Assembly: GCF_040958095.1 (NCBI RefSeq)
Contig: NC_091227.1
Location: 21,031,158 to 21,095,157 of the forward strand
From: Procambarus clarkii
Lineage: Eukaryota; Arthropoda; Malacostraca; Decapoda; Cambaridae
Direction: 5' to 3'
Length of the DNA stretch: 64,000 bases
Numbering within the stretch: position 1 is the stretch's first letter; each line of letters opens with the position of its first letter. Both the position numbers and the translations under genes were made by a program. Of this stretch, positions 30,099 through 42,334 are shown one piece after another. The notes below the pieces were generated by a model. The model ran no database searches. It saw nothing but the letters and a program-made list of their open reading frames with translations, and had not been told where the DNA came from.

Positions 30099-30689
30099 AG
30101 ATAACGTCATCAGTTGAGTCGTGTGTAAATCGTTTTTCATTCATAAACAGGGGGTTTGGCGGGTGCATGGAATGGACTTTGGGCATTTGTTTAGAGGACG
30201 GGCTGGCTAGGGAGTCCAGTATACGTGTTCGATCCCATCGTAGGGACTCGTATATTTTCTGATACATCACGTTGTTGTGATGTACTGTGCACAAGACCCC
30301 ACAAGACATGCTCTGAGGGACATAGCACTCTCTGTGCCCGATCCTCGTAACTATAATTGGTGTGGAAGAAGGTAGTTTATCCATCTCCCTACTTTCCCAC
30401 TTTATATCCTTTTATCAAGAACTTTTAAGTCCATATATTGCCTGAATTTACTTGGGGGTCGTTAATTCAAGTGGCCTCGATGATGGCAAATCATGTCAAT
30501 AGTTCCTTTATTAATTGAGGATTTTTGCTAGTTGAATTTTAAACTGAATTTTAAACTGAATTTTTAAACTGAATTGTTTAAACTGAAAAAAAGTTGTCTT
30601 AGCGCTTAGATCGGAATTTTGCTGGTCGGCCTGTTCCCTCCCAGACCACAAGGAAATGTATATGTTTATCTCTCAGAATGTTCGGTAAT

Positions 30690-30820
30690 ATGTTTATTGT
30701 TTGTGATGTGTGTCTATGTATGTATTAACACGATGTACTGAACGGGGTGAGAATAGCTTGAGCTACTTCATCCCTTTGTGTGTATTTTACCTCAATAAAC
30801 TTATTTCAATTTCCCAGACC
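30690..30820 (+). repeat. LINE 3' end with CAATAAACTTATTTC terminus
   Basis: GAATGTTCGGTAATATGTTT, CGATGTACTGAACGGGGTGA, TTTACCTCAATAAACTTATT. Reverse complements of its parts occur at 1.27-1.36 and 1.58-1.63 kb. Confidence 0.65.
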
Positions 30821-31554
30821 ACGGGCACCAAATTCTTTCCTTAACAAACAAATTGTTGCGGATTTTTTTTATAACTTTTTACTTTCCATTTTGTTTCAAA
30901 ATTTATAAAACAAGTTACGGCAATTTCTAGTTAATATTGCGGATCTGTTATTCATCAATTTCAAATATATTGTTGAATCAAATTAAAAAAACAATTTAGT
31001 CCATTAGTTATCACAAATTGGATTCTGAATTGGGCCGCATGTGATGGCGAGAGGCCGCATGTGATGATCGTTCTGGCCTAAACACTGTATCCTGGATTGT
31101 GGAGATGTTACTGCTGGTTTTGTTGAGGGTTAGATTAGCTTAATTATTGTGCATCAAATACCCATCGTGTGGGTGGTGGTGGAAAAGGTTACAGAAGCAC
31201 ATACGGAACCCTAAAATTCATTTAGGTAAGCAAGTTAGTGTTGATAAGCTAGTTGCATAGATTAATGTATATATACAGATTTTTATAGCATAAGGTGTTC
31301 AAGAAATGGACCATAAGAGTCTCTAGCTAAGTGGGAAAGTCCAATGTATCGTTTCGTGCTTTATAAACAAGGTTAAGTCTGATAGGTGCAGAAGAAAGGG
31401 GCATTACCCGAGCTGCGTACGTGTATCGGGTCAAAAGGGGGGTGGGGGCATGGCTTGCAAGGGGGCGGTAGCCCCCAGGTTACAGAAGGGGAGGTATTGT
31501 GTACAGGAGACTTGCTGATCCTACAAAACTGGTGTGGTGCCCAGGTGTTTGTAT

Positions 31555-31680
31555 GTGGGCCTTCGGGCTGCTCCGGGCTGCTCCAGGCAACAACTTGTTG
31601 GAGCACGTTATAAGACAAAACTGGCCGGGAGTAGAAAAAACTAACTCCCAGAATGCACTACCAGCGTACTCCAGGTCTAG
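31555..31680 (+). repeat. LINE 3' end, family D (diverged)
   Basis: TGGGCCTTCGGGCTGCTCCG with the CGGGCTGCTCC motif duplicated, then CAACAACTTGTTGGAGCACG. Confidence 0.65.
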
Positions 31681-31756
31681 TCTTAGCTGGCCACAATTGG
31701 CAGCCGAACATGCACGTTCTATTGTTAAGGGTTCGGCGATATAAGTGTTTTGGTTT

Positions 31757-32060
31757 GGCAGTCCCAGTGGCGTAGTGGTAAGACGCTCGCCTGGCGTCTT
31801 ACCACTTTCCTGGTCTCGCATCCTTCGCGAGCACTTTGTCCTGGGTTCGTATCTTGGCCGGGGAGGATTTACTGGGCGCAAATCCTTAACTGTAGTCTCA
31901 GTTTAACCCACCAGTAAAATGGGTACCTGGTTGTTAAACGATTAGGCGAGGCCGTATTCCAGGGAAAATTAGGATTAAAGACTTGCCCGAAACGCTACGC
32001 GTGCTACTGGCTGTAAAAGAATGTAAAAACTCTTGTATATATAAATACGTAAATAAATAA
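31757..32060 (+). mobile_element. tRNA-derived SINE, fourth type, with LINE-like tail
   Basis: The tRNA-like head GGCAGTCCCAGTGGCGTAGT is followed by a self-complementary GGTAAGACGC/GCGTCTTACC pair, then CTGGGTTCGTATC (box B-like) and TAAAATGGGTACCTGGTTGT. The tail CCCGAAACGCTACGCGTGCT to TCTTGTATATATAAATACG resembles the sequence at 46.45-46.55 kb. Confidence 0.75.
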
Positions 32061-32394
32061 AAATATGATTTCGTATGATTTCAGATGCTATTGGTCTATA
32101 GTCTTTGTACAAATGTTTCACACCTTTGTGAAGCAGGGCTTTATCACCTGTTTATATGTCGTCCTTCTTTAGAATATTACTGTGGGTGTGGGCTAGTGAT
32201 ATAGGTGTGGGTGGGTGTACTAATAGCGTGCCTCAGGCTAGCGAGGCGTTGTCTAAGTATAGTGAGGACTTCATTGTGTTGTGGCGTGAACAGGATGCTC
32301 AGTGATAACGCCGAACACACCACTACCACCACACTGCTGCCTCTGTACCTCCACACCCTGCCACTGTAACCAAAACTACGCGGATACGATCAAA
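32060..32394. other. No recognised feature
   Basis: Moderately AT-rich. No exon or repeat family recognised. Confidence 0.45.
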
Positions 32395-32640
32395 ACATAA
32401 AAAGTACCGAGGGGAATAAACAAGATGGACAAGGACAGCTTTTTCAAATTAATAGAAAGTACAAAGAGGACATAGAGGTTAGCTGGAAGTGCGAATTTGT
32501 CAAAGAAATGTAAGGAAACAGTCTGTATCCTGTACGGATGTCCATAAATAGTACCGTATACTGTATACTGAAAGAAGTAGAAGCCACCTCTACCTACAAC
32601 TTTAAAGCCAGATTTGACAAAGAATTCGAATGTTAGGATA
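32395..32640 (+). pseudogene. Decayed LINE ORF2 C-terminus
   Basis: With stops, it reads FQINRKYKEDIEVSWKCEFV and KEVEATSTYNFKARFDKEFE. E/VEA-S-x-x-x-FKARFD matches the LINE terminal motif seen at 16.4 and 47.6 kb. Confidence 0.5.
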
Positions 32641-33813
32641 GTTAACTTATAATGCAACAGGTACAACGAGGCTAGTACGTGGGACATAAAAATGTAGACC
32701 TTGCTTAACCGTAATGACAGATTGGTGAGTATTGATTGAAAAATACCACACTGCTGCCTATGTGCTACACCCACCCAACCCGACCTGTGTGGTAGACTCG
32801 CCCATTCCAGCCCCCGCCCCACCCACTGTTCAACACCCACCCACCTCGGCTTCCGTACAACACCCAATTGGACACAAGATGTGTGTGTCTGGGTTCCTTG
32901 CTTATTGTGGGAGCTGTTGGCTCAGTAGGCATGGTTGCTGGCTCCTACACTTGTGGTCTGCAGTTCAAGGCTCCAATGGTCCAAGTGAATGAAAGTCTTG
33001 TTATCCACGAGAGGATGAGGGGGGGGGGGGAAGGATAATAATTTTGTGGGGGGCCTTAAGACCTTTTTGATGGCCTACTAGGTGTTATTAATTTCAGTTA
33101 TTCTTAGGCAATGGATGATTGTTTGACTCATTTAGTGGTAATGGATGACTAGAGCTTGGCCACTGGGGCATTCACATTTTACTACATTTCAGGAAAACAT
33201 GGAATGCACTTGCACTGCACATTTATAACTCTTGCATAAATATCACTATGAGCTTTGTAACTGCATTTTTGTATTAGTTTCTTCTAATTAGCACTCTCCC
33301 CACCTCTCCTTGCCTCCTCCTCCTCCTCTCCATCTCACCCTCCCCCTTTCTATCTCGCCCTCCCCCTTTACCCTTATAATGGCTTCTTCAACTTTTTTAA
33401 GTTGCCTCTTGATAAGGGTCCAAGGGGATGCAGAAACATCATGATTCATGTGTGGTCTGGGTTATATGTTGTCACCTATGTTACTGTGACGTATTCTATG
33501 CATCTGGGAGTGTTATTTCCTAAGCCGACCTTACATTTGTCTGTACTGTATTAAATTGTCTGTGCCAGACCATTCCTAACATTCTTTTAATGACGTTTCT
33601 GTATGGGATGGTTATATGAATGTCATATGAATGACATTGTTATATGAATGTTATCTGTATGAATGACATATGTTATATGAATGTCATCTAAATATAGCAC
33701 TGTGTAAATATATAAATTAAGTTTTTTTTTAGTTGCCTTTATTAAATAAATACAGTATGTCATGTGGTTTAAAGAATACTTAGTAATATGTACTGTACTT
33801 CACTTTATTACAG
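32640..33813. other. Intergenic or intronic sequence upstream of the first visible CLIC exon
   Basis: There is no N-terminal CLIC exon here. The stretch includes a G-run near 33.02 kb, a CT-rich tract at 33.29-33.37 kb, and imperfect ATATGAATG(T/A)CAT direct repeats at 33.61-33.69 kb. Confidence 0.5.
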
Positions 33814-36800
33814 GCCTCTACGATTGATGGCCGCCGAAAAGGAGCATGTCTCTTCTGTCAGGAATATTTCATGGACCTGTATCTCTTGGCTGAGCTCAAG
33901 ACTATCTCTCTTAAGGTCACCACAGTGGATATGCTCAAACCACCACCAGACTTCAGGTTTGTGTTATCTGGTAATAAATTAACTAAATGCTAACATAACA
34001 TTTTAATATATTTAAATAATATTTTATAGCAGCATATTCATTTACACGTGATGATGTAAAAGTTATCTTAAAAATAAAGAGAGAGAGAGATAGAGAGAGA
34101 TAGATAGATAGATAGATAGATGTAGATAGATATAGAGATAGAGAGAGATATGAGAAAATCTTTGGTCTTACAGGAAATATTATTACTTTATTCAAAATTC
34201 CTCTTGGGGTGGGAGCTTTGGTGTTAAATACGCCAATACAAAAATAGCACAAAATAATGGATATACTGTAACTGGATTACTTTGGATTTAGGAAAACCTG
34301 TTTAAATACTTATTTAAAAACAAGAGTTGTTGATTTATGAAACAAATTACCCGGGTAATATGGTAGACGTGTGAGCAATAGATTGTTTCAAATATTGGTT
34401 AGACTTGGGGGCGCTTGACAGCTGAGTGAACAGCATTCAGGATTCATAGTCCTGAGGTTCTGGGTTCGGTTCCCGGTGGAGGCAGAAACAAACGGGCAGA
34501 GTTTCTTTCACCCTGATGACTGTTCACCTAGCAGTAAATAGTACCTGGGAGTTAGACAGCTGCTACTGGCTGTCTATAAATAAAGGCAAAAGTCTCTGGG
34601 GATGTGTAACAAAAAGAGGCTTGGTCGAGGACGGGGCCGCAGGGATGCTAAGCCCCAAAATCATCTCAAGATAGACATACAACATATACACCTGGATTCA
34701 GTTAACTACTGTATATGGAACTGACCCCAATTCATTGCAACCCGAGATTTCTCTAGGCTGCATTTCCCACGCAGTATGAACTAATTTCACTTTGTGAAAT
34801 TTTCATTTCAACCTATATAAAATTATATAGTATATATAAAAATCTATGTAAAAAGTATATAGTATATATAAAAACCTATAGTATGAAAGACAACTATAAA
34901 ATGAACATGTCTGCAAACAAAATGTAACTACGTCTAACACATTTCTCTCATCCCCCAGTCTCAAAACTCATTTTGAAAAGGTAGCAGGGTGAACCTGAGT
35001 GAACAAAAACCTTGCCAACTTGAAATGAAAATAAACCATAGACTTTGGTTTTAAATATTTTTAGTAGCTTTCCCAAGGCTCCAATCATTTCTTGTAATAC
35101 TGAGTCCATCTGCAAAAATCATCAAAAACGTAATTGAAGCCATATTGATAGTTAACAATCATACTTAATATTTTTCCATGCTTCTATGCTTTCCATTTCA
35201 CTGAGTGAAATTATTTCAACCTGTCATATGAAGGGCAACAACCAAGAGAACCTGTCTGTAAAGAGATTTAACCACATCTTGGATATTTCCCAATCCTCAA
35301 AATCTTATTTTGAAAGGAAAAAAAAAAGACCCATATTTTACTGAACAAAAACCTCTGTAACTAGAAATAAAAAGAGAACTGTAGAATTTGGTTTTAAATA
35401 TGCTCAGTGGTTTTCCTAAGGCTCCAACTATTTCTTGTTATGTTGCCTCCATCTGTGAATTCAGTCCCATGTTCCTAAGCAAATCCATACATCTCCCGCT
35501 TCTTGTTCGTCAAATCGTGTGAGAAAATTTGGCATGGAAAGTGTGTGTTCTGACCAGAGATTTGGCGAATTGAATTTTGTTGAATCGAGGTTCCACTATT
35601 TATATGAATGAGTTTAAGTAGAGATAAACAGGAGCTGCCACTGTACATCCAGTTCCTGAATTATTCTTCTGATGTTCTGTGTATTTGTGTCCAGTTCCTT
35701 AAAGTTGAGCTACATTCACTTTGATTAAAATTTTCAGACACCTTAGGGTAGGCCGCAATCAATTTACCTCATTTATCCAAGCTGGTCCATGAACATAAGC
35801 TTAAGATTCTAATGTGTACTAATTTATCCTCTTTTGGAACCTATTATCCTGCTTAATAGGATTAGCAGTACTATATATTGTATCCAACCCATTCTCTCAA
35901 TTTGTCACTCCATAAGAAAAACAATTTTGCTGGACAAGAAATGCAAGCAACCCTCCTAATATTGAGGCCAATGCATTGAAAAGGGCAGTACAGCATGTAG
36001 GTGCTTTCATTTTTACTAATATGTTGCATTTTCAACATGCTGACTCCTCTGAAAACATAACATATTATGCGAGAGGATGGGTTGGTATATTAGCCGTTAT
36101 TCAGGTTAATAGGATGATCACATTTTTATTACCAGACATGTAGCATTTTTGCATTAATGTACTCAGATATTTTCTTTTTGTTTGTCAGGTCAAATTTTGA
36201 GGCGACTCCTCCACCCATCCTGATAGACAATGGACTGGCTGTCCTAGAAAATGACAAAATCGAGAGACACATCATGAAGAACATCCCTGGTGGTCACAAT
36301 CTTTTTGTACAAGACAAAGATGTTGCTCAGCGGACAGAGAATGTTTATAGTGTAGGTGTTAATATTTAGTTTTTTGTGTTAAGTGCTGCAAAAATTAATT
36401 TAAGATAACGAGTTACAGTATTAAGAATGGCTTATTAAAGTGCCTACTAATATTTGTCGAAGGTCCTGATAGTAGTTTGAATTTTTTGTGACTGCACCCT
36501 TACCAAATTGTTTTTTCTTTTTGGAAGGCAAGTAATTGTGCACTGTACACCCAAAGAGATACTACACTGACAGAGTAGACCCTACACGATAAAACAATTT
36601 AAAGATCAGAGATACTCTGTTTATTGTGAAATAACATTGTGGAAGAATCTGATGAGAAAATGCTTGAGGGGGATGCGAGGTTATACATTATTCTTCTAGA
36701 TTAATTGCATTTCACAAAAGTCAAGTACATGTGTACCTCTGCCATTCCTAATTTTTTTTTTTTTTTATTCAGAATGAGTATGAACCATTGAGTTTTGTTT

Positions 36801-39800
36801 TAAACATGCTCTGTAGCTTTCCCAAGGCATCAACTGTCTCTCCCAATGTTGCTGTTAAAACATGATTGGTCCCAAATTACACAAATTACCATTCATAACC
36901 TAGTATTTTCCATGCTCAATGAGTTAGGTTCACTGAGCAAATTTTTAATTAGAGCCTCTCATTTGACAGACAACTACCAAATAACCCTGTGTAAAGAGAT
37001 TTCACTACATCTAGTTTTTTCCCCTCATCCCAGCTTCGAAACTTCATTTTTCAAGATAGCAGAGCCCATACCTGGGTGAATGAAGAATTTTGGTTTAAAT
37101 ATGCTCAATAGCTTATGCAAGACATTGTTTCTCCAAGTGTAGCAAATATCTGTCTATAAAATGATTAAAATGTAATTGGGGGCCATATTAAAGGAGTTAC
37201 GATTCATACCATATCTGAGGATACCAGGTAGTATAGAATTAATAAGGATGTCAACAAAATTTGACCCTCTTCACCCCTATTAGAATCAACTATGAAACCA
37301 GGCTTCAGTCATGGTTTTGTATTGTGAGGAGCACCCTCACCAAGAGCACTTGTTGAGCTGTCAGCTGTCTTCGTCAGAGGTAGTGACAAGATGTTTCTGT
37401 CTGAAAGTGTCATTAATCAGAATCAAACACACTCCCGCTTTGGTCTAGTGATTAGGGACAACTATAACCAAGTCACATGTAGACATCAGAAGCACATTTA
37501 TTGTCCCCTGTAGAGTAGTGATTAGTATCCTCCCATGCTCACCTTGCAAATGAGACTGTCCTAAGTTCAGATTGGGATGATTAGGTACTTTACCTTCAGT
37601 GTTCATCCCAGTGCATCCAAGACAAATTAGGGACCTAGATTTAAAATTACTGATGGATTGTTGTCTGGGGAAAACCCGGATTAAAACCTTTCTCCCCCTT
37701 CCTGTGAGTTTACAAGTTTCTGTTACTCTCAGCACTATTGTGGTTTTAGGAAATATCTGTACATACTGTCATAGTACAGTACCTCTGACAAGATGGGGGA
37801 CCTGTTCTCGTTGAGCCCACTGTGAGATGGTGGCTCTTGGGTATAAATTTAGGTAAATACTGTATGTATAACATTAGATTTGTGTGGTATTTTTTCAAAT
37901 TATTAAAATACAGTACAGTAAAAATGACTTTGATGAACTACAACTTTTAATGTCATTTTCAGAAATTTAAGCTGATGTTGCTGAAGCGTGATGACAGTTC
38001 AAAGAACATCCTGCTGAATTACCTACGCAAGATCAATGACCATCTAGGTGAGAGAGGGACCCGCTTCCTCACAGGGGATACCATGTGCTGCTTTGATTGT
38101 GAACTTATGCCAAAGTTGCAGCATATTCGTGTTGCTGGTAAGTAAGAGTTCAAATTGTGATTTCCTTCCAGCTATCAATATACCTGAAGTACTCGCAGAT
38201 TATTTGCCACTGTTTTTTTTTTATTCTGTTAGGTTTAGCTCAACATTGATGTGAATAGAATACAAATGTTTTTAAAAATGTAATTTTATTTAAATTTTTG
38301 TATGCTACTTATTAAAGTTTTATTGACCAATGGTATTGGTTAGGCACATATACATAACCAGTTGGACACAGTAAAATTTGGTTTTCTACGGTAATAATCT
38401 CGTCACTCCTGCACTGTTACCTCCTGGTAATGTTGTGTATATTCCATAGTCATGCTCTCCTTAAACATTATTCTGTCTGACCTCAATTACATGTATGGTT
38501 ATCTAAACACTTTCCATCTGCATATAAGGACTAACTTTTTATATATATTCTAGATCATTTTCTGGGTCATTTGATAGATTCCTAATTCATCTAATCCAAG
38601 GGCAATTACCCAAGTGCAATTACAGGATTAGAGCTAAACTCATGGTGTCCCATCTTTCATATGATCTTTGTAGTACAGTATATTGCTTTGAAATTACTGA
38701 TGGGTTTTCACAAGTCTCTTCTCACTTAAATTGTTCTATCTACAGCTCTGTTCATCCATGTGAGAGTTCATTACTGAATACAGTCAAATCTTCTTTACAG
38801 GTAAATATTTTGCCGACTTTGAGGTTCCTGAGGAGCTGGAACACCTGTGGCGGTACATGTTCCACATGTACCAGTTGGACGCCTTCACACAGTCCTGCCC
38901 AGCAGATCAGGATATCATTAACCATTACAAACAACAGCAGGTATACATTATATGTCTAAATAATTTATGAAATTTTATTGGAGGCATTTCCTTGCCTACA
39001 TTTATTCTTCCGTCCAACATTGATATAATTTGTATTGCAGGGCAATTGTTTGACCATTTTTTTTTTTTTAATATGCAGTACAGTGCAACCTCGATTCGGC
39101 GAACTATTTGGGACCAACCCAAGTTCGTTGCGGTGAGGAATTCATTGCAACAGGTGATTTCTCCAGGAGGCATTTGCATCAATGTCTATTTTTGTCTTGT
39201 ACACAATAAAAATGCATTATATTATATACTGTACCTATATACAGTATTACTATTCTACTAAAAAATACTGTATCAGTTATATTTACCTTATTATTAGAGT
39301 TATGTCATTCTTGAATTCTCGTGGAGTTGTGAATACTGTACAGTAAATACGTACTGTATTATGCAGTTAGCATTGTATTGATTATTTAGTTCTGCTGTAT
39401 GCTGAGTACTATAATACAGTTTATGAAAACTATTGTACACTAAAATTACTGCAACTTTAATTTTAACACTTCAACACTATGTACTTAAATTTAACACTTG
39501 TACACTCCACACACGATGTTCTTAGATCACACACGATGTTCTTAGATGTCTGCATCAGCTCTGCTGGCTGCTGTTGTACTGGTGCTATCTATGGCTGTGC
39601 TCTTGCTGGGTACAGCTGAGCTGGTTGATTTTCTGCTACTAGTTCTTGCAAAATATTGACTCATTTTGGTTTGTTCTTCCTTTTGTCATCTCCTTGAGAC
39701 AAATATCTTTCATTATCCTTAAGTGTTGCTAGAAGCCTGGTAACTCTGGATTTTCAGTTTGTGAAATAATATCAAGGTGTTTATCAACATGGGTTGATAA

Positions 39801-42334
39801 CTCCTCTTCCTCTCCGTCGTCATCAACAGTCGTCAACATCTTGTTTTATAACAATACAGCTGTAGTTAAAAAATGGTAAATTCCACAATATAATCTTGCA
39901 CCAGCGCACAACTCGCAGACAAAGCCAATGGCACTGGGTGCCTACTGTATGAACTCTGAGGAACTAGGTCTATACACCCTACAGTAGGCTACTGTTTGCC
40001 AGATCCAGTAACATAAATTTCTCTCAAATATTGGATTTACATATATATGTTTTTGGGTTATATTTTAAGTTTCGCAACATTATTAGGATACTAAGAGCTA
40101 TAAAAATACTTATTTTAGAAATGATATATTAATTTTAATATTTTGAGGCTGTCACTCACTGAACTGTTGTAACACATGTGAAGGATAACACACATGGTTC
40201 TGTGTGCACAGGGATTAGAACCGTCCACCTGTGCTCGAGTTGTTTTGAAAGTTAGAGCCATTAACATAAATAATTTCTGAAATAGCAGATGGCAATCATA
40301 TTACAGTATACTGATATTTACAGTATATTACACGGCAATGCATCAAAAGGAAAATCGTGTGAGACTTACAGTATTCCCTATATCTGTCCACCTCTACTCA
40401 CGTTGTTTCATCACAGAAAATGTCTATAACGAGATTTCACCACATACAGCTAGCTTCTCACGCTTCAGCTTTAAAATTCATTTTCAAAGCTAGTGGTGCC
40501 ATAAATCAGTGAACAAAAATCATGGAAACTCAGTTGTTCACTTGTTGTGTGGACCACTCAAGCTGGTGTTTGGTTTATGTACTTTTTGTGCTTGCGGGGG
40601 TTGAGCTTTGGCTCTTTGGTCCCACCCCTCTATGTGGTTCACTTGTTGTGTGGTCCAACTTGTCATATGAAGGAATTATTAATTGTAATCTGTGATATAA
40701 TTGGGAAAGTTTTTCACCAGTCTGTGAACTGTTACAACATCTTAAGCAAATCCACACGTTCCCCCGCTTCAGCAAACCAGAGTTCATCGAAACTGGTAAA
40801 TAAATCCAGCCTGAAAAGTGTACGTCTTAACTGGGTATTTGCCGAATCGAGGTTACACTGTACAGTATATCATTTTCTAAATTTTTTGTCAATCATAGGC
40901 ATTGATGGCCCATATCTACGCAATCAATAATTTTTTCCTTCCATTTTGTTAGTATAGTATACTTACAGCTCTTCAAACAGCATGCGATTGCCTACTCGTC
41001 CTGTTGTCAGCCCACCTTAAAAATAAAAAAAAACATAAAATCTAAGAATTGGTATTTGGTCATTATACGTAGCTTTATGGACCACAAAATGAACTGTAAA
41101 ACTAAGCAAGAGCTGGATCTGGCTGCTGGATTTGAAAAATTCTAAATCGATCATAAATAAATGTCCTAGGGCTGACCTTGGGATCCTACTTATTAAATAG
41201 TTACATTACTCGATCCAAATCTCTCACTACGACACTACCTTCTGTTTGTCTCTCACTACGACACTACCTTCTGTTTGTCAAAGTACCCCAGTCAGTTTTG
41301 AATTCCCTTCCCAATACACTACTTTCTGTGAGGTGCTGCTGTATATTAAGTCTACTAGCAGTCTTCTGCAGTAATTGGTTAACCCAGTCTTCCCTTCCCT
41401 TTCCTGCCAAATCACCATCAATCTACTACATTGGCTGTTTTCCATCTACTGTATCTGGTATATTCAGTCTTCTGTGATGAAGACTGAAGTACAGCTTTAT
41501 TAGTCAATTACTGGATTTCTTGCCCAGTCTTTTAGTAACTATGATAACATCCTCTCCAATCAGATTGTGTTTTCTGTATCCAGTTCTGTCAGGTGCTTCT
41601 CACCTCTCTTGTTGCTAAGGCTTGTTGGAGTGGCACATGTTGTGGCTTCACTTCTTCCAGTTCTGGCATTTGTCATTTAATTTTAAAGAGCACTTGGTCT
41701 TTTCTCGAGTTACTCTCATGTTTCCTCTGATGTTCTCGTAAAAGAATTGTATTGGAAAATTACAGGTTCTCTTGATATACATTATATCTTCTGTCAACTA
41801 ATTTTAGTTATCAATATCAAGTGAAAATTCAAGTAATGCTCAGGGTATATTCATATTAAATTACATTTACTTCATTCACACTACTAAATGATATTCATTT
41901 AAGCTAATTCACTTAGTATTACCACCAGATATCCGTTAATAAAAAATCTTGATTGAGTAATTGAGGTCACGATTAAATAAATTGCCAACTAGTTGAGGCA
42001 TTCGCTACGCAGTGTAGCTTAGCTGACTTAGTGTAAGGTACTGTATGTAGTTCAGAATACATTGTGAGATGAAATTAACAAATTATGAACAACAGCGTCA
42101 CATTTTAAATATTGTGGTTAATTTATATGGAGCCCTTCATTAGTGTGTGTGTGTATATATATACTGTAACATATATATATATCTGGTCTTTGTCCAGAAA
42201 TATAACTTAGTTTTACTTTCAGCTTCAGCTTTTAAAATAAAAATCTTATTTTACAGGGCACAAGGATGAAGAAGCATGAAGAGCTGGAAACGCCAACGTT
42301 CACAACATCCATACCCGCCACCATCCGCCCTTAA
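33814..42334 (+). CDS. Clic: Chloride intracellular channel protein (CLIC/EXC-4), C-terminal 232 residues, five exons
   Basis: Exons: 33814-33956, 36189-36351, 37963-38137, 38801-38940, 42257-42334 (stop TAA 42332-42334). All introns are GT-AG and the phases join without error. The protein is a soluble GST-fold protein that can insert into membranes; the family acts in anion conductance and tube formation. Exon 1 holds the thioredoxin-like N-domain start (TIDGRRKGACLFCQEYF), where the redox-site region carries C-x-x-C. Exon 2 completes that domain (PPILIDNGLAVLE, IMKNIPGGHNLFVQDKD). Exons 3-5 are the helical C-domain (FLTGDTMCCFDCELMP, HMYQLDAFTQSCPADQDIIN, MKKHEELETPTFTTSIP). It is strongly similar to insect CLICs as I know them, which are about 260 residues. 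Roughly 28 N-terminal residues, ending just before ASTIDG, must lie on an exon upstream of or outside this window. Confidence 0.96.
34078..34155. repeat. (GA)n/(GATA)n microsatellite in CLIC intron
   Basis: GAGAGAGAGATAGAGAGAGA then five GATA units. Confidence 0.93.
34408..34671 (+). mobile_element. tRNA-derived SINE, family A subtype 2, in a CLIC intron
   Basis: Head GGGGCGCTTGACAGCTGAGT, box B decayed to GGTTCGGTTCCC, GTAACAAAAAGAGGCTTGGT, tail AGCCCCAAAATCATCTCAAG. It is older than the intergenic copies by divergence. Confidence 0.85.
34790..35610. repeat. Two tandem, diverged copies of an intronic repeat (Tigger-like)
   Basis: Parallel blocks share TTTTGAAAAGG/TTTTGAAAGG, GAACAAAAACCT, TTTGGTTTTAAATAT, TTTCCCAAGGCTCCAA and TTTCTTGT(A/T)AT, and restart at about 35.2 kb. 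The second block ends with TGAATCGAGGTTCCACTAT, like the right terminus of the element at 39.08-40.86 kb. A further diverged copy is at about 36.77-37.19 kb. Confidence 0.65.
36770..37190. repeat. Third diverged copy of the intronic Tigger-like repeat
   Basis: TTGAGTTTTGTTTTAAACAT, GCTTTCCCAAGGCATCAACT, CTTCATTTTTCAAGATAGCA, TTTGGTTTAAATATGCTCAA match the blocks at 34.8-35.5 kb in order. Confidence 0.55.
39081..40860. mobile_element. Non-autonomous Tigger/pogo-like DNA transposon with TA flanks
   Basis: The left end is CAGTGCAACCTCGATTCGGC. The right end, reverse complemented, is CAGTGTAACCTCGATTCGGC, with one mismatch in the first 20 positions. Both ends abut TA (39079-39080 and 40861-40862), the pogo/Tigger target. 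Near 39.65-39.85 kb the minus strand keeps a remnant of a transposase acidic C-terminus (MLTTVDDDGEEEELS, stop soon after). The right half contains the 34.8-kb-type repeat and a family B LINE end (40585-40635). It lies in the last CLIC intron. Confidence 0.8.

Noticed and set aside
32376-32867. 163-codon minus frame
   Set aside because: Antisense to a decayed LINE C-terminus; hydrophobic residues reflect AT content.
37430-37560. Possible tRNA or SINE (GGTCTAGTGATTAGGGAC, AGTGATTAGTATCCTC)
   Set aside because: The A-box-like words are present but no cloverleaf or consistent box B could be drawn.
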